Positions 19,155-27,923 of a DNA stretch of 64,000 bases are shown here, piece after piece. A program made the translations under genes and the position numbers. The notes under the pieces were generated by a model. The model searched no databases, had not been told where the DNA came from, and saw only the letters and a list, made by a program, of their open reading frames with translations. Each line of letters opens with the position of its first letter. The stretch's first letter is position 1. The DNA comes from Dorea formicigenerans (GTDB lineage Bacteria > Bacillota > Clostridia > Lachnospirales > Lachnospiraceae), in assembly GCF_025150245.1 (NCBI RefSeq), contig NZ_CP102279.1, positions 1,919,423 to 1,983,422 of the forward strand. Reading direction: 5' to 3'.

Positions 19155-20768
19155 ATGGCAGTAAAATATGTATTTGTTACAGGTGGTGTCGTATCAGGAC
19201 TTGGAAAAGGAATCACTGCTGCATCTTTAGGTCGTCTTCTGAAAGCTCGTGGTTATACCGTGACTATGCAGAAATTTGACCCTTATATCAACATTGATCC
19301 AGGTACTATGAACCCGGTACAACATGGCGAAGTATTTGTAACTGATGACGGAACTGAGACAGATCTTGATCTTGGTCATTATGAGCGTTTTATTGATGAA
19401 AGTCTCGGTAAAAATTCCAACGTTACGACTGGTAAAGTCTACTGGTCCGTACTTCAAAAAGAAAGACGCGGAGATTTCGGTGGAGGAACTGTACAGGTTA
19501 TTCCTCATATTACTAACGAAATAAAATCTCGCTTTTATCGCAATCCTGCTGCTGAGAATACAGAAGTAGCAATCATTGAAGTCGGAGGAACTGTAGGCGA
19601 TATCGAAAGTCAGCCATTTTTGGAAGCCATCCGTCAGTTCCAGCATGAAAAAGGACATGACAATGTAATTCTCATTCATGTTACATTAATTCCATACCTG
19701 AAAGCATCTCAAGAGATGAAAACTAAACCAACACAAGCTAGTGTGAAAGAACTGCAGGGCATGGGAATTCAGCCAGATATCCTTGTATGTCGTTCTGAAT
19801 ATCCACTTGGAACAGGAATTAAAGATAAACTTGCTCTGTTTTGTAATGTTCCTGCAAATCACGTATTGCAGAATCTGGACGTTGAATATTTATATGAAGC
19901 TCCACTTGCAATGGAAGAAGAACATCTGGCTCAGGTAGTATGCGAATGCTTGCACTTAAATTGTCCGGAACCAGATTTAAAAGACTGGAAAGAAATGGTG
20001 AACTATCTGCGAAATCCAAACACAGAAGTAACCGTCGCACTTGTCGGAAAATACACACAGCTTCATGATGCTTATATCAGTGTTGTAGAAGCACTCAAAC
20101 ATGGTGGAATTTTCAGCCGCGCTACTGTCAATATCAAGTGGGTAGATTCTGAACTGGTAACTGCAGATAATGTTGATGAAATTCTTGGCGATGTCAGTGG
20201 TATTCTTGTTCCAGGTGGTTTTGGCAATCGTGGAATTGACGGTATGCTTGAAGCGATCAAATATGCTCGCACACACAATATTCCATTCCTGGGGCTCTGC
20301 CTTGGAATGCAGTTATCCATCGTTGAATTTGCAAGAGACGTCATTGGATACAATGATGCTCACAGCGCTGAATTAGATCCAGATACTACACATCCGGTCA
20401 TTCATATCATGCCAGAACAAATTGATGTAGAAAATATCGGTGGAACATTAAGACTTGGCTCTTACCCATGTGTTTTAAATAAAGACTCCAAAGCATATAA
20501 GCTGTACGGATCTGAAGAAATTCAGGAACGCCACCGTCATCGTTATGAGGTAAATAATGATTACCGCGATGCACTGACTCAAAATGGTATGCTATTATCC
20601 GGACTTTCTCCGGATGGACGTATTGTAGAGATGGTAGAGATTCCAGATCATCCTTGGTTCATCGCGACCCAGGCTCATCCAGAATTAAAATCCCGTCCAA
20701 ACAGACCACACCCATTGTTCCGTGGATTTATTGAAGCATCTCTGGAATATCAAAAAGAACATAAATAA
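19155..20768 (+). CDS. pyrG: CTP synthase
   Basis: Converts UTP to CTP using ATP and glutamine. It has 537 residues. The synthetase domain starts [20 protein letters not shown]; the glutaminase domain has the nucleophile elbow LGLCLGMQ (near residue 380) and a late His-Pro-Glu triad part (QAHPE). The ATG at 19155 has AAGGAGGA 5 bp upstream; a longer in-frame start at 19095 would run through the leader hairpin. A strong terminator follows. Confidence 0.97.
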   Translation: MAVKYVFVTGGVVSGLGKGITAASLGRLLKARGYTVTMQKFDPYINIDPGTMNPVQHGEVFVTDDGTETDLDLGHYERFIDESLGKNSNVTTGKVYWSVLQKERRGDFGGGTVQVIPHITNEIKSRFYRNPAAENTEVAIIEVGGTVGDIESQPFLEAIRQFQHEKGHDNVILIHVTLIPYLKASQEMKTKPTQASVKELQGMGIQPDILVCRSEYPLGTGIKDKLALFCNVPANHVLQNLDVEYLYEAPLAMEEEHLAQVVCECLHLNCPEPDLKDWKEMVNYLRNPNTEVTVALVGKYTQLHDAYISVVEALKHGGIFSRATVNIKWVDSELVTADNVDEILGDVSGILVPGGFGNRGIDGMLEAIKYARTHNIPFLGLCLGMQLSIVEFARDVIGYNDAHSAELDPDTTHPVIHIMPEQIDVENIGGTLRLGSYPCVLNKDSKAYKLYGSEEIQERHRHRYEVNNDYRDALTQNGMLLSGLSPDGRIVEMVEIPDHPWFIATQAHPELKSRPNRPHPLFRGFIEASLEYQKEHK

Positions 20769-20813
20769 ATCACTTGCAGTATATAACTGCCGGAAAATAG
20801 ACAATTCCAAAAT

Positions 20814-20850
20814 AGGGAGGGTTTGACTTGTACCGAGTCAAACCCTCCCT
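20814..20850. terminator. Bidirectional terminator between pyrG and the acyl-CoA ligase
   Basis: AGGGAGGGTTTGACT (20814-20828) pairs perfectly with AGTCAAACCCTCCCT (20836-20850) around a 7-nt loop. Two genes converge here. Confidence 0.85.
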
Positions 20851-20882
20851 GAACTTTTATATTTCTAGTAAATCACTCTTTA

Positions 20883-22526
20883 TTATTTAATCTCTACCTG
20901 ATTCTGCGCTGCGACCAGATGTGCTGCACCATACTTCTCACGAAGCTTTGGCTTTTCAATCTTTCCAGTAGGATTTCTAGGAACCTTTGCAAAAATCAGC
21001 TTACGAGGTCTCTTGTATCTTGGAAGTTTCTTGCAGAATTCATCAATTTCCTCCTCTGTGCACTCTACACCAGGTTTTAACTCAATAATTGCTGCTGAAA
21101 TTTCTCCCAGTCTATGATCTGGAAGTCCGATAACTGCCACATCCAGAATTTTATTATTGGTACGAAGAAAATCTTCAATCTGTACCGGATAAATATTCTC
21201 TCCGCCACTGATAATGACGTCTTTCTTACGGTCAACCAGATAGATAAATCCATCTTCATCTTCCATTGCCATATCTCCAGTATACAACCAGCCATCATGA
21301 AGTACTTCAGCCGTTGCTTTTTCATCTTTATAATAGCAAGTCATGACTCCCGGACCTTTGACTGCCAGCTCTCCAGTTTCGCCCTGTGCAACCAGATTTC
21401 CATTCTCATCGATAATCTTTGTCTCCCAGCCAAATCCTGCTTTACCGATCGCACCGACTTTATCAATATGATCCAATCCGAGATGCACACATCCAGGTCC
21501 AATAGATTCACTCAATCCATAGTTTGTATCATATTTATGATTTGGGAAATATTCCTTCCAGTGACGAATCAGACTTGGCGGTACCGGCTGCGCACCGATA
21601 TGCATAAGTCTCCACTGCTCCAGATCATAATCCTTCAAATCTACATCTTTGTTATCAATTGCAAGAAGTAAATCCTGTGCCCACGGTACGAGCAGCCATA
21701 CGATAGTACATTTTTCCTCTGAAACTGCACGAAGAATTGTCTTCGGATTCGTTCCTTTCAAAAGGACTGCCTTTCCACCTGTCAAAAGACTTCCAAACCA
21801 ATGCATCTTAGCCCCTGTATGGTAAAGTGGCGGAATACATAAAAACACATCGTCCTTTGTCTGTCCATGATGATTCTGCTCTACTCGTGCAGCATGCATC
21901 AGAGATTCATGATTATGTAAAATTGCTTTTGGAAATCCTGTTGTTCCAGAAGAAAAATAAATTGCTGCATCATCTTCATCTACAATGTCAATCTTTGGTG
22001 ACTGACTGGAACAGTTTGCTGTATGCGAAGTATAATCTTCTGCAAATCCCGGACAGCCATCGCCTACAAAATACAGAAGTCTTCCTCTTCCGATATCGTC
22101 CGCAATCTCCTCCACACGTCCGATAAATTCCGGTCCGAACACTAAAATATCTACATCCGCCAGTTCTACACAATATTTAATCTCATCGGCTGAATAACGG
22201 AAGTTCAGCGGTACTGCCAAAGCTCCCGTTTTCAGAATACCAAAATAAATCGGCAGCCACTCCAGACAATTCATCAAAAGGATTCCGACCTTGTCCCCTT
22301 TTTGGACTCCGCGTTCCAGAAGCAGATTTGCAAATCGATTTGCTTTCTCATTGAATACATTCCATGTAATTTCGCGTCTGTAATATGGTGCACGGGATGG
22401 TTCAATCAAATCATACTCCTTCCACGTGCTCCTTTTTGTCTCTGGCATCTCTGGATTAATCTCTACCAGACAGACGTCATCGCCGTACAGGCGACAATTT
22501 TTCTCCAAAATATCCGTAATAGGCAT
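20883..22526 (-). CDS. Class I adenylate-forming acyl-CoA ligase
   Basis: A 547-residue ANL-superfamily enzyme that activates a carboxylic acid as acyl-AMP and transfers it to CoA. Motifs in order: YFSSGTTGFPKA near residue 192 (P-loop), YGLSES near 335, GWLYTGD near 415, DRKKDVIISGGENI near 435 and the catalytic-lysine motif PTGKIEKPKL near 520. The substrate cannot be read from sequence. It does not resemble the BaiB bile-acid ligase beyond shared ANL motifs. It has its own strong promoter and is followed upstream by a dehydrogenase gene on the same strand. Confidence 0.85.
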   Translation of the reverse strand: MPITDILEKNCRLYGDDVCLVEINPEMPETKRSTWKEYDLIEPSRAPYYRREITWNVFNEKANRFANLLLERGVQKGDKVGILLMNCLEWLPIYFGILKTGALAVPLNFRYSADEIKYCVELADVDILVFGPEFIGRVEEIADDIGRGRLLYFVGDGCPGFAEDYTSHTANCSSQSPKIDIVDEDDAAIYFSSGTTGFPKAILHNHESLMHAARVEQNHHGQTKDDVFLCIPPLYHTGAKMHWFGSLLTGGKAVLLKGTNPKTILRAVSEEKCTIVWLLVPWAQDLLLAIDNKDVDLKDYDLEQWRLMHIGAQPVPPSLIRHWKEYFPNHKYDTNYGLSESIGPGCVHLGLDHIDKVGAIGKAGFGWETKIIDENGNLVAQGETGELAVKGPGVMTCYYKDEKATAEVLHDGWLYTGDMAMEDEDGFIYLVDRKKDVIISGGENIYPVQIEDFLRTNNKILDVAVIGLPDHRLGEISAAIIELKPGVECTEEEIDEFCKKLPRYKRPRKLIFAKVPRNPTGKIEKPKLREKYGAAHLVAAQNQVEIK

Positions 22527-22646
22527 TGCTAATTATTCCCCTTTCTGGCACAAAGCTTCAAATGATTTCAATTATCCTCTTTCCATACTGAAATTTCAAA
22601 ATCCTTTATAGCTTTGACGCTTTAGCGCTTTTACCCGATAAAGTAT

Positions 22647-22675
22647 ATGATATCGGATTTCAAGGAAAATGTCAA
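22647..22675 (-). promoter_or_regulatory. Sigma-A promoter of the acyl-CoA ligase
   Basis: On the minus strand TTGACA (22670-22675), a 17-nt spacer and TATCAT (22647-22652), about 120 bp before the start codon. Confidence 0.65.
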
Positions 22676-22737
22676 CGTTTCCACAGAATCTTTCCATCTT
22701 AGTTTCCACATTCTAATTTCTGTTGAATCTTTCCATC

Positions 22738-23628
22738 CTAGTCTTCAATGATTTCTTCATTGTAACCTTCTTCATAATATTTGATCAACGCTTGTGTTCC
22801 AAGATCACCATACCCTTCTGCTTCCAAAACTTCATAATTTGCAAGTGTCTGACTAAGCACATCCAAATCCAGCTCACACTGATTTGCCTCAATCAAAGCA
22901 ATCTTCATATCCTTAATAAAATGTTTCATAAAAAATCCAGGAGTATAATCTCCGTGTAGTATCTTCTCTCCAAAGAAATCTAGCTGCTTACTTCCGGCTG
23001 CTCCTGTCGCAACAGATTTTAATACAGTCTCACAATCCAAATCTTTTGCTTTTGCATAGCTAAGTGCCTCACAAAGTCCTGACATGGTTCCGGCAATCAT
23101 GATCTGATTCACCATCTTGGCATGCTGTCCACATCCAGCTTCTCCCTGATAATTGATATTCGTTCCCATAGCTTCAAATAACGGCATACAAGCCTCATAA
23201 TCTTCCTTGTTGCCACCGACCAGAATAGAAAGTGTTCCTGCCTTTGCTCCTGTATCACCTCCGGTCACCGGCGCATCTACAACATGAACTCCTTTCTTTT
23301 TACCTTCTTCATATATTTTCTTGGAAATCATCGGACTGGTCGTTGTCATATCAATCAGATACATTCCTTTCTCTGCCTGATCCATAATATTTCCTTCATC
23401 AAAATAAACTTCTTCCACATCCTGAGGAAATCCTACCATTGTAATCACAGCTTCACTTGCTCTTACACATTCTCCAATCGTCTCATGAAAGATAGCACCT
23501 TCCTCTATCACATCATTCACTTTACTCTTTGTTCTTGCATATATATGTAGTTCAAATCCCGCTTTCATAAGATTTTTGACCATGGACTTCCCCATGATTC
23601 CAACACCGATAAATCCGATTTTCTTCAT
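22738..23628 (-). CDS. NAD(P)-dependent beta-hydroxyacid dehydrogenase (3-hydroxyisobutyrate dehydrogenase family)
   Basis: A 296-residue oxidoreductase. The protein starts MKKIGFIGVGIMGKSMVKN with the GxGxMG dinucleotide motif; TGGDTGAKAGTLSIL near residue 120 binds substrate, and the catalytic lysine lies in GCGQHAKMVNQI near 170. Members include 3-hydroxyisobutyrate dehydrogenase, tartronate semialdehyde reductase and glyoxylate/succinate semialdehyde reductases; the substrate here is open. The ATG at 23628 has CAGGAG upstream; the frame is open 35 codons further 5' without a ribosome binding site. Confidence 0.85.
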   Translation of the reverse strand: MKKIGFIGVGIMGKSMVKNLMKAGFELHIYARTKSKVNDVIEEGAIFHETIGECVRASEAVITMVGFPQDVEEVYFDEGNIMDQAEKGMYLIDMTTTSPMISKKIYEEGKKKGVHVVDAPVTGGDTGAKAGTLSILVGGNKEDYEACMPLFEAMGTNINYQGEAGCGQHAKMVNQIMIAGTMSGLCEALSYAKAKDLDCETVLKSVATGAAGSKQLDFFGEKILHGDYTPGFFMKHFIKDMKIALIEANQCELDLDVLSQTLANYEVLEAEGYGDLGTQALIKYYEEGYNEEIIED

Positions 23629-23699
23629 AGTCTTTCTCCTGTTTCTTCTATTATATGTATTCAAGAATGCTTTCAAAGTTCTTTCTATGCCTCTGAATT

Positions 23700-23747
23700 G
23701 TATTCTGTGGGGGAGCATACAAATACTCCCCATTTCATTCAGAATAC
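23700..23747. other. Nested inverted repeat in a divergent intergenic region
   Basis: GTATTCTG (23700-23707) pairs with CAGAATAC (23740-23747), and inside it GGGGAG pairs with CTCCCC. The 292-bp gap 23629-23920 separates two divergent genes; nothing else in it is clear to me. Confidence 0.5.
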
Positions 23748-23920
23748 GCCATATGTTTTATAATGTCAATTATATGTTTCTCTATTATGCCCCACCATTT
23801 GCCAAACAAACTACTGTTTAAGATTCTGTTACAATTTATAAATACACTTCATTAAAGCAGCACCTGTTTTACAACACTGAATATACTATATAACATAAAA
23901 AATTATTAACGGAGGACTGT

Positions 23921-24187
23921 ATGATAAAACGTATTTCTGTACTTCTTTTACTTCTTGCATTGTCAATGACAGCTCTCTTTGGCTGTTCCCAGACAAAAGA
24001 GACAAAACATGCTTCAGCCATTATAAACACTGATAAAACAAACAAAGAAGAAAACCTTACGCCAGTAACACTTAATGAAGTAGCTCATTCTATCTTTTAT
24101 GCACCTATGTATGTTGCTATTGAAAAAGGTTATTTTGAAGAAGAAGGTATTAATCTCAACCTGGTCACAGGATTTGGAGTCATATAG
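23921..24187 (+). pseudogene. 5' fragment of an ABC substrate-binding lipoprotein, cut by the prophage
   Basis: The first about 86 codons of an NMT1/THI5-like (ThiY/SsuA type) substrate-binding protein. It has a lipoprotein signal with lipobox LFGC, then TLNEVAHSIFYAPMYVAIEK and GYFEEEGINLNLVTGFG, which is the start of the family's first lobe. Full members have about 320-350 residues and continue with GADK or similar after this point. Here the frame ends in two foreign codons and TAG. The prophage lysis gene lies immediately after. The ligand (thiamine precursor, nitrate, sulfonate or other) cannot be told from this piece. The start has GGAGG upstream. Confidence 0.85.
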
Positions 24188-24190
24188 TTA
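24165..24190. other. Left prophage attachment junction (attL), approximate
   Basis: Host coding homology of the substrate-binding gene continues to about 24179 and then stops. The prophage endolysin stop codon is at 24210. The recombination core must lie in this short stretch, perhaps in ACAGGATTTGGAG. The matching attR is outside the window, so the core cannot be defined. Confidence 0.6.
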
Positions 24191-24209
24191 GTGCAAAACC
24201 TTTACACCG

Positions 24210-25007
24210 CTATCCTACATACTTCTTTCCACCATAATATGCAGCAATCCAGCCGCTTGGAATCTTGATCCAGATGTCACTACCGTTCTTGCGGACGTCC
24301 TTGCAGGTTACGCGAGTGCCTTTCTTGAGTCTCCCGTTATCGTGCGCGTGTTGCTGTGCATTACTGGATAACTCCGCATAAGATTTTTCCGGATTATTGG
24401 TTCCCGGACCGGTTCGGACGCTCAGGTCGTCCACCTGTGTTGTATAGACTTGTCCGACGACATAAGCTCTGGTACTCTTTGAAGCGGAAGTCACTCCAGA
24501 TCCATTGTCCAGGACTACAACTGTATGTCCCTTTGTGCGTGTAACAAGAATATCCCCTCGTTTCAGATATGTACTTTCCTTGCAGCGCTTATCATCTTTC
24601 AGGATTTCGAACGCTCCTATCTTTCGCAAGGTTTCCAGCTCTGACGCTGTGTTGAAATCTCCAACCTGTATTCCGGCATATAAGCAACATACTCTGACCA
24701 GTGCAGAGCAATCTACCTCCACATCAACATTGACCTTGCTGAGATTATAGTTATACTTAACCGCAATCTTTCTAAGGCTGTCTCTGTGTGCCTGGCAATA
24801 ACCGATGTGATTATTGTTGCACGCTGCTTCCATTGCCTGTGCAATCTTCTCTGCTACAGTTGGATCTTTCGGTCTTGCTACGTACCAACCTTTTCTGTGC
24901 AGATAGTAATTCTGTATAGACACTTCTCCACCGGTCTGATCTCCGGCTTTTCCTCCGGTGGTGGTGCCCTTCTCATTAATACGTGCGCTTCCAATTCTTA
25001 CTGCCAT
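24210..25007 (-). CDS. Phage endolysin: peptidoglycan amidohydrolase plus SH3 domain
   Basis: A 265-residue cell wall hydrolase. The N-terminal domain resembles phage Amidase_5/NlpC-P60-type cysteine peptidoglycan hydrolases: a catalytic Cys100 in VEVDCSALVRVCC and His161 in RTKGHTVVVLDNG. A C-terminal SH3-like wall-binding domain follows (about 183-262, DDLSVRTGPG to IPSGWIAAYYGG). It is the last gene of the lytic transcript and abuts the left attachment site. The holin lies 40 bp upstream. Confidence 0.85.
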   Translation of the reverse strand: MAVRIGSARINEKGTTTGGKAGDQTGGEVSIQNYYLHRKGWYVARPKDPTVAEKIAQAMEAACNNNHIGYCQAHRDSLRKIAVKYNYNLSKVNVDVEVDCSALVRVCCLYAGIQVGDFNTASELETLRKIGAFEILKDDKRCKESTYLKRGDILVTRTKGHTVVVLDNGSGVTSASKSTRAYVVGQVYTTQVDDLSVRTGPGTNNPEKSYAELSSNAQQHAHDNGRLKKGTRVTCKDVRKNGSDIWIKIPSGWIAAYYGGKKYVG

Positions 25008-25046
25008 AATATCACTCCTATCAATAAGAGGACGATTACTCGCCCT

Positions 25047-25310
25047 CTACTTACACTGCTGTTTATACAACTGATTTACTCCGGTCGCTGCCAACCCACT
25101 CGCCATTCCGACCGCAATTGCATTAATCACATCTCCGGCCGGAAAGTCCGGCATCGTGTAGAGTCCGGCAACGCCCAGAGCTCCGCCACATACAGCCATG
25201 ATGACCGGAATCCATTTGTCCGGAATTTTCTCATAAGCCTTACAGCCAAGTCCAATCACATAGCAGATTGCTACGATTCCAACTACTGTTCCTAATGTTG
25301 TAATATCCAT
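25047..25310 (-). CDS. Phage holin
   Basis: An 87-residue protein with two or three hydrophobic helices (about 6-22, 33-51 and 62-76), ending in a short polar tail. The pattern VVGIVAICYVIGLGCKAYEK followed by KWIPVIMAVCGGALGVAG matches the Hol44/phage_holin_5 type family. It should form the membrane lesions that release the endolysin. It lies between the endolysin and another membrane protein, the usual lysis order. Confidence 0.85.
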   Translation of the reverse strand: MDITTLGTVVGIVAICYVIGLGCKAYEKIPDKWIPVIMAVCGGALGVAGLYTMPDFPAGDVINAIAVGMASGLAATGVNQLYKQQCK

Positions 25311-25315
25311 ATCAT

Positions 25316-25594
25316 CTAATCCTCCTGATCATGCGCTTGCTTATTTATATGCTTCTCAATCTTGTCTATTGCCTCAGTTACTGGACCATTACACCCCTGC
25401 TCCTTAAGTCCTTTCAAGCAAGCGAGAATTCCATAAGTCAGCAAGCATTGTTCTGACTTTACTCTTTCAATTTCTACGTCCTGCTGATTCTGCTTTAAGT
25501 ACCACTTGTACACCGCAAAAACAGCAGAAAAAATAACCACTACGGCTGTCAACAGACTTCCGGCCATAATGATTGTGTTTACGTCTACATACAC
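25316..25594 (-). CDS. Small membrane protein of the lysis cassette
   Basis: A 92-residue protein with one N-terminal membrane helix (about 8-29, IIMAGSLLTAVVVIFSAVFA) and a polar, charged C-terminal half that may form a coiled coil. The shape resembles XhlA-like holin partners. The stop lies 5 bp before the holin start. GTG appears to be the start codon. Function in lysis is inferred from position. Confidence 0.7.
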   Translation of the reverse strand: MYVDVNTIIMAGSLLTAVVVIFSAVFAVYKWYLKQNQQDVEIERVKSEQCLLTYGILACLKGLKEQGCNGPVTEAIDKIEKHINKQAHDQED

Positions 25595-25624
25595 TCTATG
25601 TACCTCGATTCTTAAATTTTGCGT

Positions 25625-25649
25625 AAAATAAAAAGACCTCTAGGGTCTT
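25625..25649 (-). terminator. Terminator upstream of the lysis cassette
   Basis: On the minus strand AAGACC (25649-25644), loop CTAGA, GGTCTT (25638-25633), then TTTATTTT. It may separate structural and lysis expression. Confidence 0.65.
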
Positions 25650-25671
25650 GCTCTAATTTCCATGTGTTCAC

Positions 25672-25830
25672 CTACTTTTTAGGCTCTGCTTTTCTTGTAC
25701 ATGATACAGGAAAGTCATAAGGATAGTCGTAAGGGTAATCTATTATCTCATTAATATCTACGGAAATTACATACTTTTCCCCAGTATTCACCGTGTTCTT
25801 GCTTAACTTCACATTTGTAATTTCAAGCAT
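25672..25830 (-). CDS. Small Ig-like tail-region protein (52 aa)
   Basis: A short ORF, MLEITNVKLSKNTVNTGEKY onwards, 52 codons ending in TAG. Its first 25 residues mirror the last strand pair of the neighbouring Ig-like protein (VTLTPNPVDCGKTFVISVKV against VKLSKNTVNTGEKYVISVDI), so it looks like a one-strand-pair Ig edge. A tyrosine/proline repeat (DYPYDYPYDFP) follows. GTGGAGGTAATCTG precedes the ATG, and the start overlaps the previous stop (TGATG), so it is translationally coupled. Function unknown. Confidence 0.7.
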   Translation of the reverse strand: MLEITNVKLSKNTVNTGEKYVISVDINEIIDYPYDYPYDFPVSCTRKAEPKK

Positions 25831-26096
25831 CAGATTACCTCCACTTCTATCCTTGCCTTTCTCGTCGAATCACCAACCACGTATGTGATTTCCAGCACAT
25901 AGCATGCCTTGTTCTGTGGCGAGATTTTCACGTCAAGATAATGACCATCTATCTCACACTCTCCGCTCGCTTCCGCTTCCCCGTACCTGAGAAGACTGTA
26001 ATGGGCGCTTAATATCGTGAATGGTTCATCGTTGGGACTTCTGATCAGAAGTTTTACGTGCTTATCTTCTCCTAGAATAAATTTTACCTTATTCAC
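25830..26096 (-). CDS. Beta-rich phage tail-region protein
   Basis: About 88 residues with alternating hydrophobic strands (KVKFILGEDKHVKLLIRSP, then LDVKISPQNKACYVLEITY) and no recognised catalytic motif. The fold looks Ig-like or like the N-terminal unit of baseplate upper proteins. I choose the GTG at 26096 because AAGGGGG lies 8 bp upstream; the ATG at 26114 would overlap the previous gene by 26 bp. Stop and next start overlap (TGATG). Likely a virion decoration or tail-tip accessory part. Confidence 0.6.
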   Translation of the reverse strand: MNKVKFILGEDKHVKLLIRSPNDEPFTILSAHYSLLRYGEAEASGECEIDGHYLDVKISPQNKACYVLEITYVVGDSTRKARIEVEVI

Positions 26097-26415
26097 AGCA
26101 ACACCCCCTTCCATGATGACACGGATACACTGCCTCTACTTGAAAATCATCATTTTGCATGATGGCATCATATTCTTCCGGAACGACTTCGGCAAAATAA
26201 TCAAACGCGACAAGCTGCGCGCATAGCGTAGTTGGATCCACAATCAACAGTATCTTTGTACAAAACGCTACGTTTTCCGCATCGTCATAAGCTGTAACTT
26301 CAACCACATACATTCCATCTAAATCAAGAGGGACTGTGGTGTTCCACAAGTCCCCCTCTGCACGCTCAAAGACAACTTCTTTTCCATCGACCTTACCGAT
26401 TACTTTCGTAACCAT
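26089..26415 (-). CDS. Ig-like domain protein of the tail region
   Basis: 108 residues. The first 65 form one Ig-like unit with the typical DLDGMYVVEVTAYDDAENVA signature. A 40-residue tail ends in a Cys/His cluster (CHHGRGCCCE), which could bind metal. AAGGAGGTACC precedes the ATG. It sits in a row of four small Ig-like genes, so all four may build one surface-exposed appendage. Confidence 0.65.
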   Translation of the reverse strand: MVTKVIGKVDGKEVVFERAEGDLWNTTVPLDLDGMYVVEVTAYDDAENVAFCTKILLIVDPTTLCAQLVAFDYFAEVVPEEYDAIMQNDDFQVEAVYPCHHGRGCCCE

Positions 26416-26426
26416 ACGGTACCTCC

Positions 26427-27317
26427 TTAGTCTACCACCTTAACAGAGATAACGAATGTCTTACCGCAATCAACTGGGTTAGGAGTAAGAGTAACTTTCT
26501 CAAATACCGGTGCGCCAGTATCAAGAGTAACCTTACGTGTTACAGTTGTAGTCTTGCCAGCCTTATCCGTTGCAACAACAGTAATTGTATTAGAACCATT
26601 AACAAGAGTGATTTCCTTGCTGAATGAACCATCAGAATTAACTGCAACGGATGCACCGTTTACTGTAACTGTGACAGGTTTAGATGTAACATCGTCTGTT
26701 TTACCAGATACAACCAGAGCTGCATCATTTGTGATAAGTTCATCTGCTGGATTTGTAAGAGTAAGTGTCGGTGGAATTGTATCAATCGTAAATGTGACCG
26801 TCTTAGCTGTTGCAGCGTTTCCATCAAAATCAGATGCTTCAATTGAAATAGTATGCGCGCCATCTGCCAGTGCTGTTCCCGGCGTGTAGGAGCATTCGTA
26901 ACCACCTGTGACTGCTGTTTTTGTGAATGCAGTTGTAACTTTTGCGCCATCAACTTTGATAACGATTGTATCTGGATTAACCCCAGAGTCATCATCTGTC
27001 ACCTTGAATTTAATAACCGGTGTTGCATTGGTAATGTAGGCGCCAGCTGTCGGGTAAGTGAAGACAAGTGTCGGTGCAACTTTTTCAAGGACGCGAAGTA
27101 ACAGATTTGCTCCGAAAGTAGCATCACTTTGAGTTATTGTAGTTGAGTTTCCGGCATCATCTGTAGCTATTACAGAGCCCCCATATTTATGACCATCTTG
27201 TGAGTAACTGGATTTGCTAGGCGCCGGGACTGCTGCTTTATACTCTCCTGTAGATGCATCAAACGTCAGATCATATGTCTGACCATTAAATACATACTGT
27301 ACTGTTTTTACTGCCAT
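26427..27317 (-). CDS. Multi-Ig-domain phage surface protein
   Basis: A 296-residue secreted-type repeat protein without signal peptide. At least three Ig-like units are visible, each with a TYP or NPAD turn and an ATDDAGNST / ASDFDGNAA / ATDKAGKTT signature at about 50-60, 165-175 and 250-260. A final half-unit (FEKVTLTPNPVDCGKTFVIS) ends the protein. Ig domains on tailed phages decorate capsid or tail and can bind carbohydrate or mucin; that role is an inference here. GTAGGAGGG precedes the ATG. Confidence 0.75.
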   Translation of the reverse strand: MAVKTVQYVFNGQTYDLTFDASTGEYKAAVPAPSKSSYSQDGHKYGGSVIATDDAGNSTTITQSDATFGANLLLRVLEKVAPTLVFTYPTAGAYITNATPVIKFKVTDDDSGVNPDTIVIKVDGAKVTTAFTKTAVTGGYECSYTPGTALADGAHTISIEASDFDGNAATAKTVTFTIDTIPPTLTLTNPADELITNDAALVVSGKTDDVTSKPVTVTVNGASVAVNSDGSFSKEITLVNGSNTITVVATDKAGKTTTVTRKVTLDTGAPVFEKVTLTPNPVDCGKTFVISVKVVD

Positions 27318-27330
27318 CTACGTTGCCCTC

Positions 27331-27471
27331 CTACTCTGTCGCTTCTGTAACAAGTTCACCCATTCCAGAATCTTCCAGAATCTCTTTTACCTTATCCTTT
27401 AAAAGTCTCGGTACCTGCTTATAAGTTTTCTTTCCTAACATAATCTGCTGTGCCCATAACATTGCCATCAT
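27331..27471 (-). CDS. CD1375-like small phage protein (46 aa)
   Basis: A 46-residue protein starting MMAMLWAQQIMLGKKTYKQV and continuing with PRLLKDKVKEILED. The small CD1375-type family, found next to tail fibre genes in clostridial phages, has the same length and the same YxxVPxxLxxxVKEIL pattern. TGGAGGT lies 7 bp before the ATG at 27471; a longer frame upstream has no ribosome binding site. Function unknown; probably virion associated. Confidence 0.65.
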   Translation of the reverse strand: MMAMLWAQQIMLGKKTYKQVPRLLKDKVKEILEDSGMGELVTEATE

Positions 27472-27527
27472 TTCTTTACCTCCATTGTTTTGTAATAATA
27501 TGAATAAGTTTGTTAATAGAGTTACCA

Positions 27528-27899
27528 TTATTGATATACCAACTCTGACATTTCAAGAATGCATTCCTGGAGCATATCAACAGTCTTTTTCAGTCCAGCA
27601 TTCTCTGATGCTAAAGCCTCTATTTTTTCTGCTGGTGTCTCTCCAACTTTGTAGAGAATCACACCGGTAATTCCAGCCGTATACTTCACGATAGCGTCCA
27701 TATTGGTGTAATTCTCATACTCCCCCAATGTGGACTCCCGTTCTGTCACGGTCATCTTCTTGGTTTTTGTCTGATCCTGGAACATGTTTTTCAAATTCGC
27801 TTCTGTATCAGAAATCGTTTTGATTAGTAGTCCTCCGTCTCCGCGAATTGTTGCAGACTGGACAACCAGTTCCGTTGCGTCATTGAAAATAATCTTCAA
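27528..27899 (-). CDS. Phage tail-region protein with C-terminal coiled coil
   Basis: 123 residues, TTG start with AAAGGAG 6 bp upstream. The N-terminal half is mixed alpha/beta (MKIIFNDATELVVQSATIRG); the last 35 residues (PAEKIEALASENAGLKKTV) form a heptad-like coiled coil. Its ribosome binding site lies about 10 bp from recombination site A, so its expression could change when the neighbouring DNA is rearranged. Function unknown. Confidence 0.65.
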   Translation of the reverse strand: MKIIFNDATELVVQSATIRGDGGLLIKTISDTEANLKNMFQDQTKTKKMTVTERESTLGEYENYTNMDAIVKYTAGITGVILYKVGETPAEKIEALASENAGLKKTVDMLQECILEMSELVYQ

Positions 27900-27923
27900 T
27901 TGTTACTCCTTTCCAGGAGGAAT

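Noticed and set aside
20883-22526. Bile acid-CoA ligase BaiB
   Set aside because: Only the general adenylate-forming motifs agree; the N-terminal half and the neighbouring genes do not look like a bai operon.
24165-24190. Integration at a tRNA gene
   Set aside because: No tRNA-like cloverleaf is visible at the left junction; the interrupted sequence is clearly a protein-coding frame.
26554-26889. Plus-strand ORF opposite the Ig-like protein gene
   Set aside because: It is a mirror of the repetitive Ig codons, with no ribosome binding site; the minus-strand gene has clear domains.
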